In this document: positions 36,401 through 48,499 of the stretch, piece by piece
Layout of the letters: every line of letters begins with the position of its first letter
Position numbering within the stretch: position 1 is the stretch's first letter
Assembly (NCBI RefSeq): GCF_932526225.1
Contig: NC_064047.1
Location: 9,165,994 to 9,229,993 of the forward strand
DNA: 64,000 nt
Direction: 5' to 3'
Origin: Nematostella vectensis
Taxonomy: Eukaryota > Cnidaria > Anthozoa > Actiniaria > Edwardsiidae
Translations under genes and position numbers: made by a program
The notes under the pieces: generated by a model
The model's database searches: none
What the model was told of the DNA's origin: nothing
What the model saw: only the letters and a program-made list of their open reading frames with translations

Positions 36401-39400
36401 AGAAAAATGACTGAGTTCTCTTTTACTTAATTACTAACTGCATTAGTTTTTTTAATAAAAAGTATTAAAGTTTGAGGAATGTTTACTTATAGCAAATGGC
36501 CACGCCAAGTGACCAAGAAATTGTTTTGTTTCGAGCGCTAGACGCTTGCTTGTAATAAAGTAAATACTTTTTAACTTTTCTTTTAAAAATTCCTGCGGCT
36601 AATACACAACAAAACGTGACAAAATACAATTATTTTTTTTTGTCAAGGAAAGAGTTCATGAGGTTAGGTATTTAGAGAGAGCTTTTGAATTTGAAAACAA
36701 TAGAAGACTGGACGTGTAAAATGGGAAAAGGGGTGCCGTTAGCTAAAGAAATAAGATTCCCATTTCGTAAAATTTATGCAACATGTTTTAACACAGGGCT
36801 ATCAAAGTGACGATAGAAATACGATACCATAGTGAGAAAACGTATTTATGTATTTTATGTATCTCTAAAATGTTTTCACGAGTCAAATCTCTACTTACAC
36901 GTTAAGCGAAGACTATATACGCCTTCCTTTAAAGACACAAAATCGGAAATAGCAAAGGGGTGTTTCTATAGGGGTATTTATATTTTGTACAGATATTTTT
37001 TCCATATTCTTGGAGTTACGCAATGTTAAAAAATAGAGTACTAATTTCAAAGTGTAAACTCAAAAAAATTTAATTTTAGCTCTGCCGTTTAATTTTCCAG
37101 CTCCTAACGACTTTCTGATGACCGAAATCATCAACGTTCGACTTGACCCCAACTCGAATCTTAAAACGTGAGTGAGAAAACTCTACTCGATGTCTGGGCT
37201 TTATTGGAGAGATAGTCCTTAATAACTATCACAGCGGGGTCGATTTATGATATACGAAACACTCCATTCTATTGTGGATGGTATGCAATGCGTAAATTCA
37301 GCCATTTGCACCCCAACTGTGTGTCGATATCACTGCACCTGCCCTAGACTTAAGACGAGCGAACCTGTGGCCCGCGCAAATAAACTGTACCGCTAAATCC
37401 ACAAATTGGACTACAAATACGAAAAAGAAACTGGCCAAACGCCCCATTTCGTTTAGAAAGGGCTTCGCTTAAATTTTGCTTTAAAACCACAATTTTGTAG
37501 CTCAATTTGAACCAGAGTTTTGGAGAGCTTTGATTCTGCAATAATTTGAGTTACTAGTGTAATGCTAAATATCTGTATGTTTAAAGACACGAAACATATT
37601 TCAATTCTTTATTAGCGAAGAGGTTTTGTAAGAGAGACATAGAATGACTGAAATAAGCGACAAACATTAAAGTGAAAGTGAATTTGGAATATCTGGATTT
37701 GTGTTGTCTATTTTCTTTTGCATGTGTGAAGATTTACATCTAAAAAACTGGAATACTGCATTGTTCATTTTGAATAAAACATAAAAATTTTAACAAAGTA
37801 AGGGACTTTGCATTAGCGCCGCTTTACTCAAATGTTTGACTGTTAATGAAGGTAGCCAATTCCGGTTTTACTATATTGTTCGGCAATAATCCAGAAAACT
37901 CAAAGTCGTAAAAACGTCAAAAAAACATAATGAACTAACGATCGATGGTCGAAATAAAAATAAAACCGGATTTTATTTATGAAGTTTATAAATTTTCTAG
38001 AGCATTTGATTTAAAAATTGAATTCATATCCGTAGTCGCAGTCAGAAGGTGTTTAAATGCCATTATAGTAGCCGTAATGACTAAAAAAATCACCCCTCGG
38101 TCGGCCAGCCTTTATCCAGAAAGCAATAAACCACCCTAAAACAAATTGCTAGTAATAACAACTGAATAAAAAGCGGTTGAATACAGTTTTTTTATACTTC
38201 CTTCTGTAATTAAGCCTGTAGTTTCAATATAACTTTATGGCTGACAGAGCGGAATTGTAAAGTTTTATTAATACATCCAAACCAAATGGTGATTACTTAG
38301 AAATATAGTTTAGGAGAAAATGAACTCAACTTATAACTGGAAGGTCATTTCATCATCGTTTTGGCATTTTCATTTTTATTCCTTTTTCGTGATTTCGTGC
38401 AGCTTTTACAAAAGATTCGGGATAAAAGGTTTGGCAAAAACAATACAAGAAAGCAGGGAATCTTAACCAAGCTTATGCCTTATAAAACAGAAGGCATTTT
38501 TGCACTTCAAAAAAATGCTCTAGCACTTTGTACATCAATAGAAAATACTTAACTGGGAAACCCATTCTAAAAAGCTATTCAGTCATTGTTTGCTCATATT
38601 TCAAGGTATTTCAACGACTGAATATGTACTTGGGTAGTTTTTATGTAAAAAGCAGAAATTATATCTATATAATTGAGTTTTCTTTTACTTAGGGCCGGAT
38701 ATTTGTTTGATAATGTCTGCAGACCATAAAGCGAATTCGTCACACGAATTAAATCATTAACTAGGTTCTGAAGTAATTCTAGTTGTAAGCAAAGAAGATG
38801 CAAGATTTAATACTACTGACAGTATCTAAGTTTTTTTGGTAATAAATGTAGATTCTTTTAACAAAGTGAGGCGGTAAAAATGTCACTGAAACAAGCTGGT
38901 GAAAACGTCAGCTTGATTTTGTGGTGAAATTATGAAAAATCTGTATCTTAAACTGCGAAATGTGAAATTGTTAGATAAATAAAAAAATATAAAGGGATTG
39001 ATGTGGTTTATTTGCTTTGAAATGATACATTTTATTGGGATTAAAGTCTTTTCACACTGGTTAATAGGGGGCGCTAGAATGCATCGAGTAGTGTCTTCAA
39101 AGATGTTAGGCTAAATTAGTCCACTTTTAATAGTATACTTCAAGAAGCGAGTAATTGACTAAAAATGAAGTTCTTCGACTTTTTTAGATTTTTCCCTTAA
39201 GATACTTGTATTGAAAGAAAGAGTCGATAGTATTGTGAGATATATAAGGACCAGCATGATATTCGGAGTTATTCAATCAAAAAAGTGTTAATTGCTAGAA
39301 AACGGGAACTGTCAAGAAGTTTAGTGGTTTAAAAAGATAAATTAACAGTAAAACAACTCACAAAAGAAAAGTTTATTCTAAATGAAGAAAACTGCATGGC

Positions 39401-41713
39401 AATGGGTGGTCTCTTCTTCAATTATTTACGCTAATAAACAGCAAAAATAAAACTTGCGAAAGAGTTTTACAGATGAACGATACGTCATTTAAAAACGCCT
39501 TTGCTAAACTTGAGCCTTTTTGACATTGTTCAGTTAAAAGAAAGTTCAGAAGCCGAAAAGCGATTGATTTCCTCCGGTCTTTCACAAGGCCATTAGGATG
39601 CAGTTGGCAAAGATGTTGGAAATAATGAACCATTCTTTGCGTAGTTCCTGTCTAGGTTTAAACCAAGAAAAACTTCACTCATACGTCAGCAAATTTTCGC
39701 ACCCACAATCCGGGTAATTCTTCCCCATACAAAAAAAAATAATGGAGGCAGTCTCACCAAAACAACCTTTTAGAAAGATAAAAGCGATCGAGAAAATGCG
39801 TACATAAGTAAAAAATAAATTCGTTGCTATTTCTATCATCCTTTCTTTTGCAATTTTAGATAATTATTTTGACTTTTAATAGTGTCTTTCAGCCAGCGGA
39901 AAAATAATTGGAAAGTAGTCTATAAGTCGTGTCACCGCATTGAGATAGCAAATGCACTTCTTTCTCTTTATCAGTGTTTGAACGAGACATTTTGTAAGGC
40001 CATTTTCAGCGTTTTATTACGAGTTGCGGGCGAACATAAGTGCTTGATATGAGGCCCATTAGTTGAGTTATCAGGAGACCCGAAGACAAACGAAATGTCA
40101 GAAGTTGCTTAATTCACAAAACCCAGCTACTGACGTTTGAAAAATCAGTCGTTACAAAGGCGTGTCTAACCTGTACTTTTAAGCATATATTTCCTCTACA
40201 GTCCGATAAGTCTTCCTTTGAGAAAGAAATACATCCGTTTTTATCTCCATGCAGACAGATTGATAGAAAGTGATTTCTGTTTTCTTTGGTTATTTTACGC
40301 AGAATCGCGTTGAAAATCAGCAAAGGCGACATTAACATTAACTATCTTTTAAGAGAGAATAATGGCTACCTCTTTCAAATTTGACTTATACTCCCAGTGA
40401 CAAAACTCGCCTCAAGCCACGACGAAACGATGCCTTTTCTATAAGTTGAGGACAAAAATAGGAGGTGCATTTTTTTCAAAATACCTTAATTTCAAAACGA
40501 GTAAAGTATACATGCGCACTCCGCTTAGCTGGCAAGCTCGCTAAAGATCCTATTTGGTATTTTAAGGTAGAAGTCATTTCAATGTAAAAAGATCTTATTT
40601 ATAATACATTTAAAAAATAAAATAACCTTTTCCTTTTTGAAATAGAACTCGATAAGGATACCTTTTATTTTCTTATTCTCGTAAAGCAAGTCAGAGTTAA
40701 TCCCATCTAGAATAGGGTATCGCATGCTGGAAATTTATACTTTTAAGATAACTCCAAGATACGGGGTGACTTGATCTATCTTGTCCGCGTAAAGCTTAGC
40801 GAAGGTTCCTGTAAGGTTTAGGCAGCCTTTTGCAACTGATAACTAGCGGGTCGTTTCTACAAATTTATCAATTTGTGTTATTTTATAGCGTCTTGTGAAC
40901 ATAAGGTGTTAATGGTTGCTATAGTAAATAGGCCAATACAGAAATGCGGCAGTTAAAATATATTTATCCGACATATATATTTACAATCTTAATCAACAAA
41001 GCAAACAATAACTCAAGCAAATGGTTACATAATAACCTTGGTGGTAATTCACCCGCATTTTTTTAACATTAAAAGCAGAGATTAACCTCTCAGAATCACG
41101 CGCGCGCGTTACAAACTTTTAACACAACTTTGAACGATTTTAATATCCAAGTGAGGATTTCCGTATTTTGTAATTGCAAAGCAAATATTGACTGAGTATT
41201 GATAGACTTACCATCCTTGTTCATACTGACATCGAAACACTTCTTCAGTCTACAGGATCTGCACTGGTTGCGATGAATTTTGTCGACGGGGCAGTTCCCC
41301 TTTCCGTTTGTCGCGCGGCAAGTGTAAGACCTGTTCCGCCGTATGCTTCGTTTAAAAAACCCACTGCACCCGTCGCAGGCATAGATGCCGTAATGCTTCC
41401 CGGAGGACCGATCCCCGCACACTTTGCACGGGATATCTAAGAGACGACCTGGAAAACCAAATTGTAAAAGTTAAATAGCTAAAACCGGGAAATACCCTAC
41501 ATTTAGTGCGTATTCTATAACATGCGTAAGGTATCGGTCTTGTATTATACCGTTTGATTTTTTGTCACATTTTTCATCAACTGAGTACTCTGAGTCCGAA
41601 TCCATAGCGCTTAGTGAATACGGCGATAGGAAACTTCGTCTAGATTTCAGGTAGGTCGACCTTGTTCTGAGCTTATCCAATTCCTCGCTTATGATTACCT
41701 TCGCTTCGAACAA
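30461..41713 (-). CDS. NR2E1: NR2E-type nuclear receptor (TLX/tailless-like)
   Basis: Five exons on the minus strand (41713-41551, 41448-41212, 32168-31822, 31467-31221, 30705-30461) splice in phase to 412 residues. Zinc fingers: CKVCG...CDGC (62-82) with the NR2E P-box CDGCSG, and a second finger starting at C98. The A-box [15 protein letters not shown] and the whole ligand-binding domain follow, with the signature [29 protein letters not shown], and a C-terminal helix-12 motif LLSDMF. Known for the family: orphan nuclear transcription factors, mostly repressors, acting in neural and eye development. The D-box spacing is C-X8-C (98-107); typical receptors have X5 and TLX X7. The 9-kb intron separates the DNA-binding half from the ligand-binding half. 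An alternative start is Met37. Orthology to NR2E1 rather than to the PNR/FAX-1 branch rests on the P-box and A-box only. Confidence 0.93.
30896..31145. mobile_element. CAGGGGCG-ended element in NR2E intron 4
   Basis: The left end CAGGGGCGTATCCAGG is inverted at the right end (ATGTATCCGCCCCTG). GTGAC is present on both flanks (30891-30895 and 31146-31150). A long poly-C tract (about 31105-31124) lies near the right end. It fills most of the 515-bp intron between exons 4 and 5. No coding capacity. Confidence 0.8.
32169..41211 (-). other. Long NR2E intron 2
   Basis: This 9-kb intron splits the DNA-binding-domain exon from the rest. It is AT-rich, shows no recognisable exon on either strand and, unlike the flanks, almost no inverted-repeat elements or satellites that I could pick out by eye. 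The open frames are short and unremarkable. A role in regulation is possible but not shown. Confidence 0.6.
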
Positions 41714-44700
41714 AACCCTATTTAGCGGTGTGTTCTGATTGGATGAGAACGCGTCATTATGGTGGTAGTGTCTTTTTCATTCACGGAAAAAGATGGAACA
41801 ATTACTGGTTGCTTACGATTCGCTAATAATCGGTGGGCTTTGTGATTTGACAATCCAAGTTTACCACCATAATACAATCCAGTGCATAGGGGGGGATTTT
41901 ATTTTACAAGAAACTCAAAACAAAAACAAGAGGTGCGCGCAAGTTTAACCTTGTTACCGAAGCTAAGTTAAAACGTCCGCGCACTTCAACCTTCTAAACG
42001 GCTATTTGACGCGTGAGAAACTATAAAATAGCGAAACAACATACTTAACTTCCTATGACTTTGGAAAAATAGTTTTTGATGCTTTGATAAAATATTTAGG
42101 GAGCGAGTCGCTTGAATAATTAAACATATCAATAGGAATATCCAGTAACCTTAATCGCAAATGCAAACATTAAATCACGATAAGCAAATAGATTATCCGA
42201 TTATCCAAACAACGCTTCTGGGAATATTTAGATATTTTCTGATAAAAAATGCGCCAAGTATTAAGCAGTGATTTGCTGCGAGTGACTCTTAGGAAATTTC
42301 GCGCCTTTCGGACAAGAAGGGAGGAATTCCAGTCGCGCGCAGTCAACCAATCAAAAGTCGTTTCTTGTGATTGACGCGTGCTGACGCGAGCGATAAACCA
42401 ATCACAGGCAAGGGTTTTGCGCCCGCACGTGTGTTATAAACAAAGACCAAGTGAGAAGTTCGCATTGGAACCTCACCTGCAATGAAAGACAAGCGACTCT
42501 AGTCAGCTGCCTAGCCCCCCTCGCCACCTGTATTGCACACAAACTAAACGTTTAACAGTCTCTTCAATTCCCTAGACCAGAGCTTATTCAACCAATGGAA
42601 AAAACAATCGCTTCATAATCTCTTGAATCACCCCAAGCTTTGTTTCGATAATTCCGACTGTAGATGAATTCTTTTTTCCCTCTATTTGGAGTACAATTAG
42701 GGCATTTATATCTGTGTTATTGTGAGCGCGAGCAATTAACAGGAATAGAGATTGTGTAGGCGCGTGCTTCTAATTATCACCTCTTGTTCAAAAATAGCAA
42801 AATAAGTTTCAACTAGCAAATTAATGTACAATTACATTAAATGAACTCACTGAAAACGTCACAAATTATAAGGAAGGAAAACAACAGAAATCACCGGCAC
42901 CTTGTTTGTTCTCTTTATATATTTTCCAACCTCAGGAAAATTCGACATTGCAAACCATCTAACTTTTTAGCTTGCCCCTAAAAGACTTCTCAATTGCCAA
43001 GCCACCAAAGATGTCAAAATGTTCTAACACTTTCTGCGAAAAAAGTGTAAAAACACACAATTTGGTCTAAAGATTGTCTGAAGTAACTTGAAATCGGCTT
43101 GTTATGATTGGTTTGTGTCCACACAGAAGTCTAATTTCACAAAGGGCATTTACGATTTGGAGAAAAAAAAAGTGAAATAGACACCCATCTTTGCAAGGTC
43201 GCGCTTCTGAGCTGAAATCAATGTCAACAACAACCGCCTTCAAGGGACAAATTCCCTTAGGCGAGAGACCGCTAAAACGTTTCTAAGCCAGTGTGTGCCG
43301 GGAAGATAGCGCTTTTGTACAGAATCCAAACATCCTTTCGTAAAAGCTTAGAGGAAGTCACTGATTATTTCCAAAAGACAAAATAAAGGTTTAGAACTTC
43401 AGAAATTTAGAACTAAAGTTTTATCATGTTGCCTCGAGGTTAGTGAGCATTCTCCTCTTATTACCTTTGAACAATCCATGATTTTTTTAAATCTAAGTGC
43501 TGATTATAAACCATTACATCCAGTAACGTAAAGTGTACGATCTCGAAACCCTATTGTGAAAGTTTTCAAATGTGTCTCATTTTTTTACGAAAATTACAAG
43601 TATGGTATGAATGCTCGGCATTTACATTTCACATGATCTCTTATGAATTTGAAAGAAATAAAAAAAATTTTAAATCCTCTCTCATGTAAAATGTATCTTT
43701 GAATAAGGCATATTTTTAAAACAGTGTTTTCTATAAATTTGCTTTGATAATACATGTGTGTAAGATTTTTTTACATCATTTGTATAAATTGTATAAAACA
43801 ATGTTTTGTTTATTAACTGTAATAAAATTGTATCTCACAGATTTATGAATGGCAAATCTCCTTTTATCCCTTACAAAATGCATTCTTATTAAAAGGAAAC
43901 AAAATGTTATGAGCATTTCAACGGTTCTGGGTATTAAACAGTATTGCAATCGAGTTGAATCTTGAATACCTATCAACTTCTCTCCAATATAGTCAGCCAT
44001 TGCAAAATTGACTAAAAGGAAGAAAGATGCAAAAACGATCACTGCGTTTAATCATGATAACTCAAAAGTATTAATTTCCCTCTTAGGGTGACTGCAATTC
44101 CCCATATTGGCCTTTCGGTAGAATACAAGAAGAAAGACTTAAAGTTGTTTACCTCTTCTGAATTAATCGCAAATTATTTTGACTTTTAGGAATCTTTAAG
44201 CGATCTTTTTCTTAAACCAAACAAAGAAATAATTTGTTTTTGTCCTTCAGATAGCAGATTTGTGTTGTCCATTGCGCTCAATTAATCACATTTTCGGATT
44301 AAATCACAGTTGATGAATGTATTTTGCGGAAGTTTTGTGTCTTAATTTCATTAATCGAATTGGACTTAAAGTTCGTAGTTTTTTAACAGCGTATCTTCCC
44401 GGATCGACGCCTTCAACATTTTCCTGTCACCGACAACCAATCAACTTTTTATCAGATCTAATGACTACAAAAACCACAAACTGGATATATATGAGGACTT
44501 TTCACTCACTCGACCCATTTGACTAGGAATCAAGTTCACAATTCAATAACATCTCACACCAACAATCTCGTATCCGCTCTACTAACGCAAAATGACTTTT
44601 AACTGAAAAAACCTGCAAAATATTCATAACGATTATCTCTTCACTAGGTACAAGAAAACCGGACAAACGGAAACTATACAAATATGGATTGTATTTATAT

Positions 44701-45079
44701 AAGATGGGAATGGTTAAGGATTCGCGCGGGGAAGTAAAGTACATTTTTGCCGTCGGCTTCCTAAGAAAATGGCCTAGTTTATCTGATGACAATTTGGTTT
44801 GATTTCTCCAGTCCAAGTGGGCGTATTGCTTTCTGGGTAATACATACTTCCGATTGTAAGCCCTAGCTCACCTGCTAAACCAGTCAAATGAACTCTAATG
44901 AGAACTCTAATTTGTAGCCTACTACAAATCTACGGTGGTAGATTATTTAATTGGGGGAGGGGAGGGGGATTAAGGAACATGCTCTTGCGAGAAGATGTTG
45001 AGATTTGGAGGCTTTTAAAAATGTCTGAAATATTAAAAAATCTACTGCAATATTAAAAGATTTTCATATTGAAATAACC

Positions 45080-45140
45080 TTTATTTATTTATTTATTTAT
45101 TTATTTATTCATTCATTCATTCATTCATTCATTCATTCAT

Positions 45141-45187
<47 letters not shown>

Positions 45188-45250
45188 TTCATGTATTTAT
45201 TTATTGTTTGTGTGTGTGTGTGTTTGGGGGGGAGGGGGGGGGGGGGGGGG
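45080..45250. repeat. (TTTA)n/(TTCA)n microsatellite, GT run and poly-G
   Basis: TTTA tetranucleotides switch to ATTC and back to TTTA, then to a short GT run and a poly-G tract. Low complexity only. Confidence 0.95.
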
Positions 45251-46010
45251 CTCCTAACCGCTAACACACTCTGCTGGTCTGTTTTTACAAAAAGAATCGA
45301 ACACCGGAGAAGCAATTTAATTTTCCACTGCTTTTAAATTGATATATATCTAAGAATCTGTGACAGTGTAAAATAAACTTTTTCTTGTGCGTGTACGTTG
45401 TAAAGAGTGTGCGTGTTTTAGATAGATTTTATGCCCTTATTTGTAAAGTGTCTACATGTGTGTGATTTCTGCGTGATTTGGAATATATTTAGTTCTGTCC
45501 CAGCACAGCGTGAAGCTGTTTTTGGTTTCTGTCTTCGTAAACTTTCGAGCCATCCGCCGAACAGATTTATTCCACTCTGTCACAGACCTTGAATTTTTAC
45601 TTGTGTATATAGTATCAAATTGTTACTTCTACAACGCAGAATGTTCAAATTTTACATCAATAAGGGAATTTTCATTTTTCTTTAATTGTAGTTTAATTTT
45701 CAATCGTTTTTGTTTTGGCCTACTGGAAGGGAGAACACATTCTTCGAACGATGGAGACTGGGGCGATATGAGCATGGGCTAGTGGGACTAGTTTGACGAA
45801 CACCCCGTTATCATTAATTATACTATTTTTGGAAAGAAAGTTCGTAAATTTCGGGCTTATACGGGATTAGTGGACGCTGAGCTTGACACGGAGCCATCGC
45901 TGTCAAATCTCCGTGACCGCACCGCATGAAAAGCAAAAAATAGAATATTTGAAGGGCGGAGAATGTCAAGATGCGTCAACGTCCATATCTAAAGCAATAT
46001 TGGGATTACA

Positions 46011-46120
46011 CCTCTAAAAAAACCTTTCTAAAAAAAGTAGTTTTATCTTTAGACCTACTAACTTTCATCACTTATTTTTTTACGCTCTGCCTCTAGGCAG
46101 TGCCTAAATATATTTACTCT
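46011..46120. repeat. Dispersed repeat, GCAGTGCCTAA family, copy 1
   Basis: The block ACGCTCTGCCTCTAGGCAGT followed by GCCTAAATATA closely matches GGCTCCGCCTTTAGGCAGTG at about 46629-46660, and both are preceded by GACTTTATCTTTAGA-like or TTTTATCTTTAGA sequence. No coding capacity. Confidence 0.6.
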
Positions 46121-46499
46121 CATTGTTTTTTCTAAGAACGTCTTATTTTCAATTGAAGCTGGGCCGTTCTTATTTTTTAAGCAGTTTAAGGCTGAAAATG
46201 TCCTTAAATTTTTGTATATAAAAATATAATACCCAATGAATTAGTAGGTAGAGAATTACACAAATGAATCAATAGAAGAAATACCTCAGGGTGTTATTAT
46301 GAACACAATTTGATTCTGCTTTTCAGATTTCGGAATGCCTCACACGAACAAAACAATATTTTCTAGTGCTATCTGAGCCTCGACATGTTCTAAGTATGCT
46401 CTAAGAATTTGGTGAAATCTCAGACTGGATAGGCTGAGAGGCTCCAACTTTCCCTACTCATGAGAGAGAAGAAAAAGAAAAGGCGACTCTGGAACCCTG

Positions 46500-46670
46500 G
46501 AAGTTTCTTATAAAAAAAGTGTAGTAGGCTTCGTACTCCGACATGGTTCAAGACATGGTTCAGTCGTATGATCAAATAATACGACTTTATCTTTAGATTT
46601 ATTTAACTTTATATAACTAATTTCCTAGGGCTCCGCCTTTAGGCAGTGCCTAATATATCTAGTAGGCGTT
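46500..46670. repeat. Dispersed repeat, GCAGTGCCTAA family, copy 2
   Basis: It shares TTTATCTTTAGA and the CTCCGCCTTTAGGCAGTGCC block with copy 1 at 46011-46120, in the same order and orientation. Confidence 0.6.
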
Positions 46671-47395
46671 GTACTCGTACAAAACGAGATGATGTTCAAA
46701 CGTATAATACAAAAATACGACTTACCTTCGAGCCTTTTTAATATATACGAGAGCCGTCATTCGCGCTTGAGCTTATTAAAGAAGGGTCATGGCGTCGGGT
46801 AAATTAAAGTTTGGACTTGAGGAAGTCATTCACTGGTCGTTATGCTTTGACGGGTAGGAATGAAGATCTAACGCCTGGTAATGAGAAAACGATAGAGATC
46901 AAAGGGATTGTATCCGCTCAGGGAAAATTACTTTAAAAAAAAAAAACTTGAATATTACGAAAATTCATTAAGACTTGGTGATCCTTAAATAGAGGTCACC
47001 CGAATAAAATACTTACAGCTCTATTCATTTAGCAATCTTCGATTGTTTCGCTATGTAGAGCAAAACATAAACTTCAGTCTTTCCAGATTTTGTGTGTAGA
47101 GTCATTCTAGGTAAAAAATACGATCTTAGATCTATATTTAATATGATAATAACATATTCATAATATATACCTTAAATGGCGGCGTGATTGGCAATAGTCA
47201 CGAGGCAATTTTTCCTGCAATTTGCAACGCAAGAAAAATTGCGTCGCGAGTTGCAATTAAGTTGCGTAGGTAACATCCCCTTGCAATCTTTTGTTGCGTT
47301 GCAACTTGCAAGGAAGCATATAAAACTGAGTTTGGTCCTTGGGAACTTGAATTTTCAAAGTTTACTTTGTTGAATCAGTTGCTTAAGTAATGCTC

Positions 47396-47790
47396 CGTGA
47401 AAGAACTAGGCAACCTAACGGCATATGTACGCTTATGCGCACGCATATGCAAACATTTGAGTGGTCAAGACGAAAAAATACAACATAAGTTACACTGAAT
47501 ATTAGAGTTTCAGGATTTATTAGTATGTGTAATATGGCTTATCGAACAAATCTAACGTGGGTAGCCTTGTGAAAATTATATCAAGAAAAACTATTGTTAT
47601 TTCTTCTTTTGAATGGCTCAAAACAGAAAATCTCCGATAAGATATATTAGGGAGCACATGTTTCATGTAATCTCCTCAAAATCTCACTATATTCTATAAT
47701 TTTTTCTGTGTGTTTATTACAAGAAATATCATTGGAAAAGCTATGATAAAGCTTTTTGCCGCAGGACAATGGGACGTTGCCTAGTTCTTG
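47396..47790. mobile_element. Possible inverted-repeat element
   Basis: GAAAGAACTAGGCAAC near 47398 is inverted at GTTGCCTAGTTCTTGC near 47774. The 16-bp ends are the only support; no target duplication or transposase is visible. Confidence 0.4.
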
Positions 47791-48184
47791 CATGGATGGT
47801 TAATTATGGTAGGCTAGTCGTTGAAACATGTACAGTATCCTATAGCTGTTTGGTTCACAGGTGCAGGTAGATGGCCAATGCAAGGAAACAATTGAAGTTA
47901 TCTAATAAGTTCTGAGACAATTTTTGGAAATCAAAGAATCTGGTATTCTTTCTAGGCGCTCACTTCCCTGCTAGCAGAGGCCTCTTTTCTCTGTATTTCG
48001 CTGGGCTGGCGTTCGCTGGCGTTCGCTGGCGTTTAATTCGTCGCGTGATATTTCTACGGAGGACGCCGTTTCAAATGCGGGCTTATTATCCCGCAGCGGA
48101 TATACGCTTCACGCATGCGCTAGTAATTGTGGGCTCAAATAGTGGCCAGTAAACAATGAACGGAGCATGCGCTCTTGATCTCCC

Positions 48185-48496
48185 CGTCCACGATCGTGGA
48201 CGGCGGTTTGATCAAACAAATTTTCGACCCATGGCAGAGGTCTCTTTTCCTCGCGAACGCCAGCCCAGCGAAGTACATAGAAAAAGGTCTCTGCTTGCAG
48301 GGAAGGCACATACTAAAGCTTACAGCAATCTGCCTAGCGACCTCATGGAAGAATTTCAATAAACCACTCCTTTGTTATTGTTTCCAGCTGAAAATACAGC
48401 AGTTATTAAGCTCTTAGCTGCAAATGCGGACTTTCGCTACGTGATCTTTCTGGGTGGCAAAATCAAAACAAAATAATCAAACAAAAAATCAGAAAT
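48185..48496. repeat. 312-bp duplicated block, copy 1
   Basis: It begins with the 18-bp perfect palindrome CGTCCACGATCGTGGACG and runs to CAGAAAT. The same 312 bases, with few substitutions, recur at 48947-49258. A stretch inside (48250-48305) is inverted relative to 47965-48015. Its right part, GGACTTTCGC..CGTGATCTTTCTGGGTGGC, resembles the end of the element at 55688-55949. Confidence 0.9.
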
Positions 48497-48499
48497 ATA

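Noticed and set aside
45510..45782. 90-codon plus-strand frame
   Set aside because: Phe-rich composition expected from T-rich DNA, no domain, no splice or promoter support.
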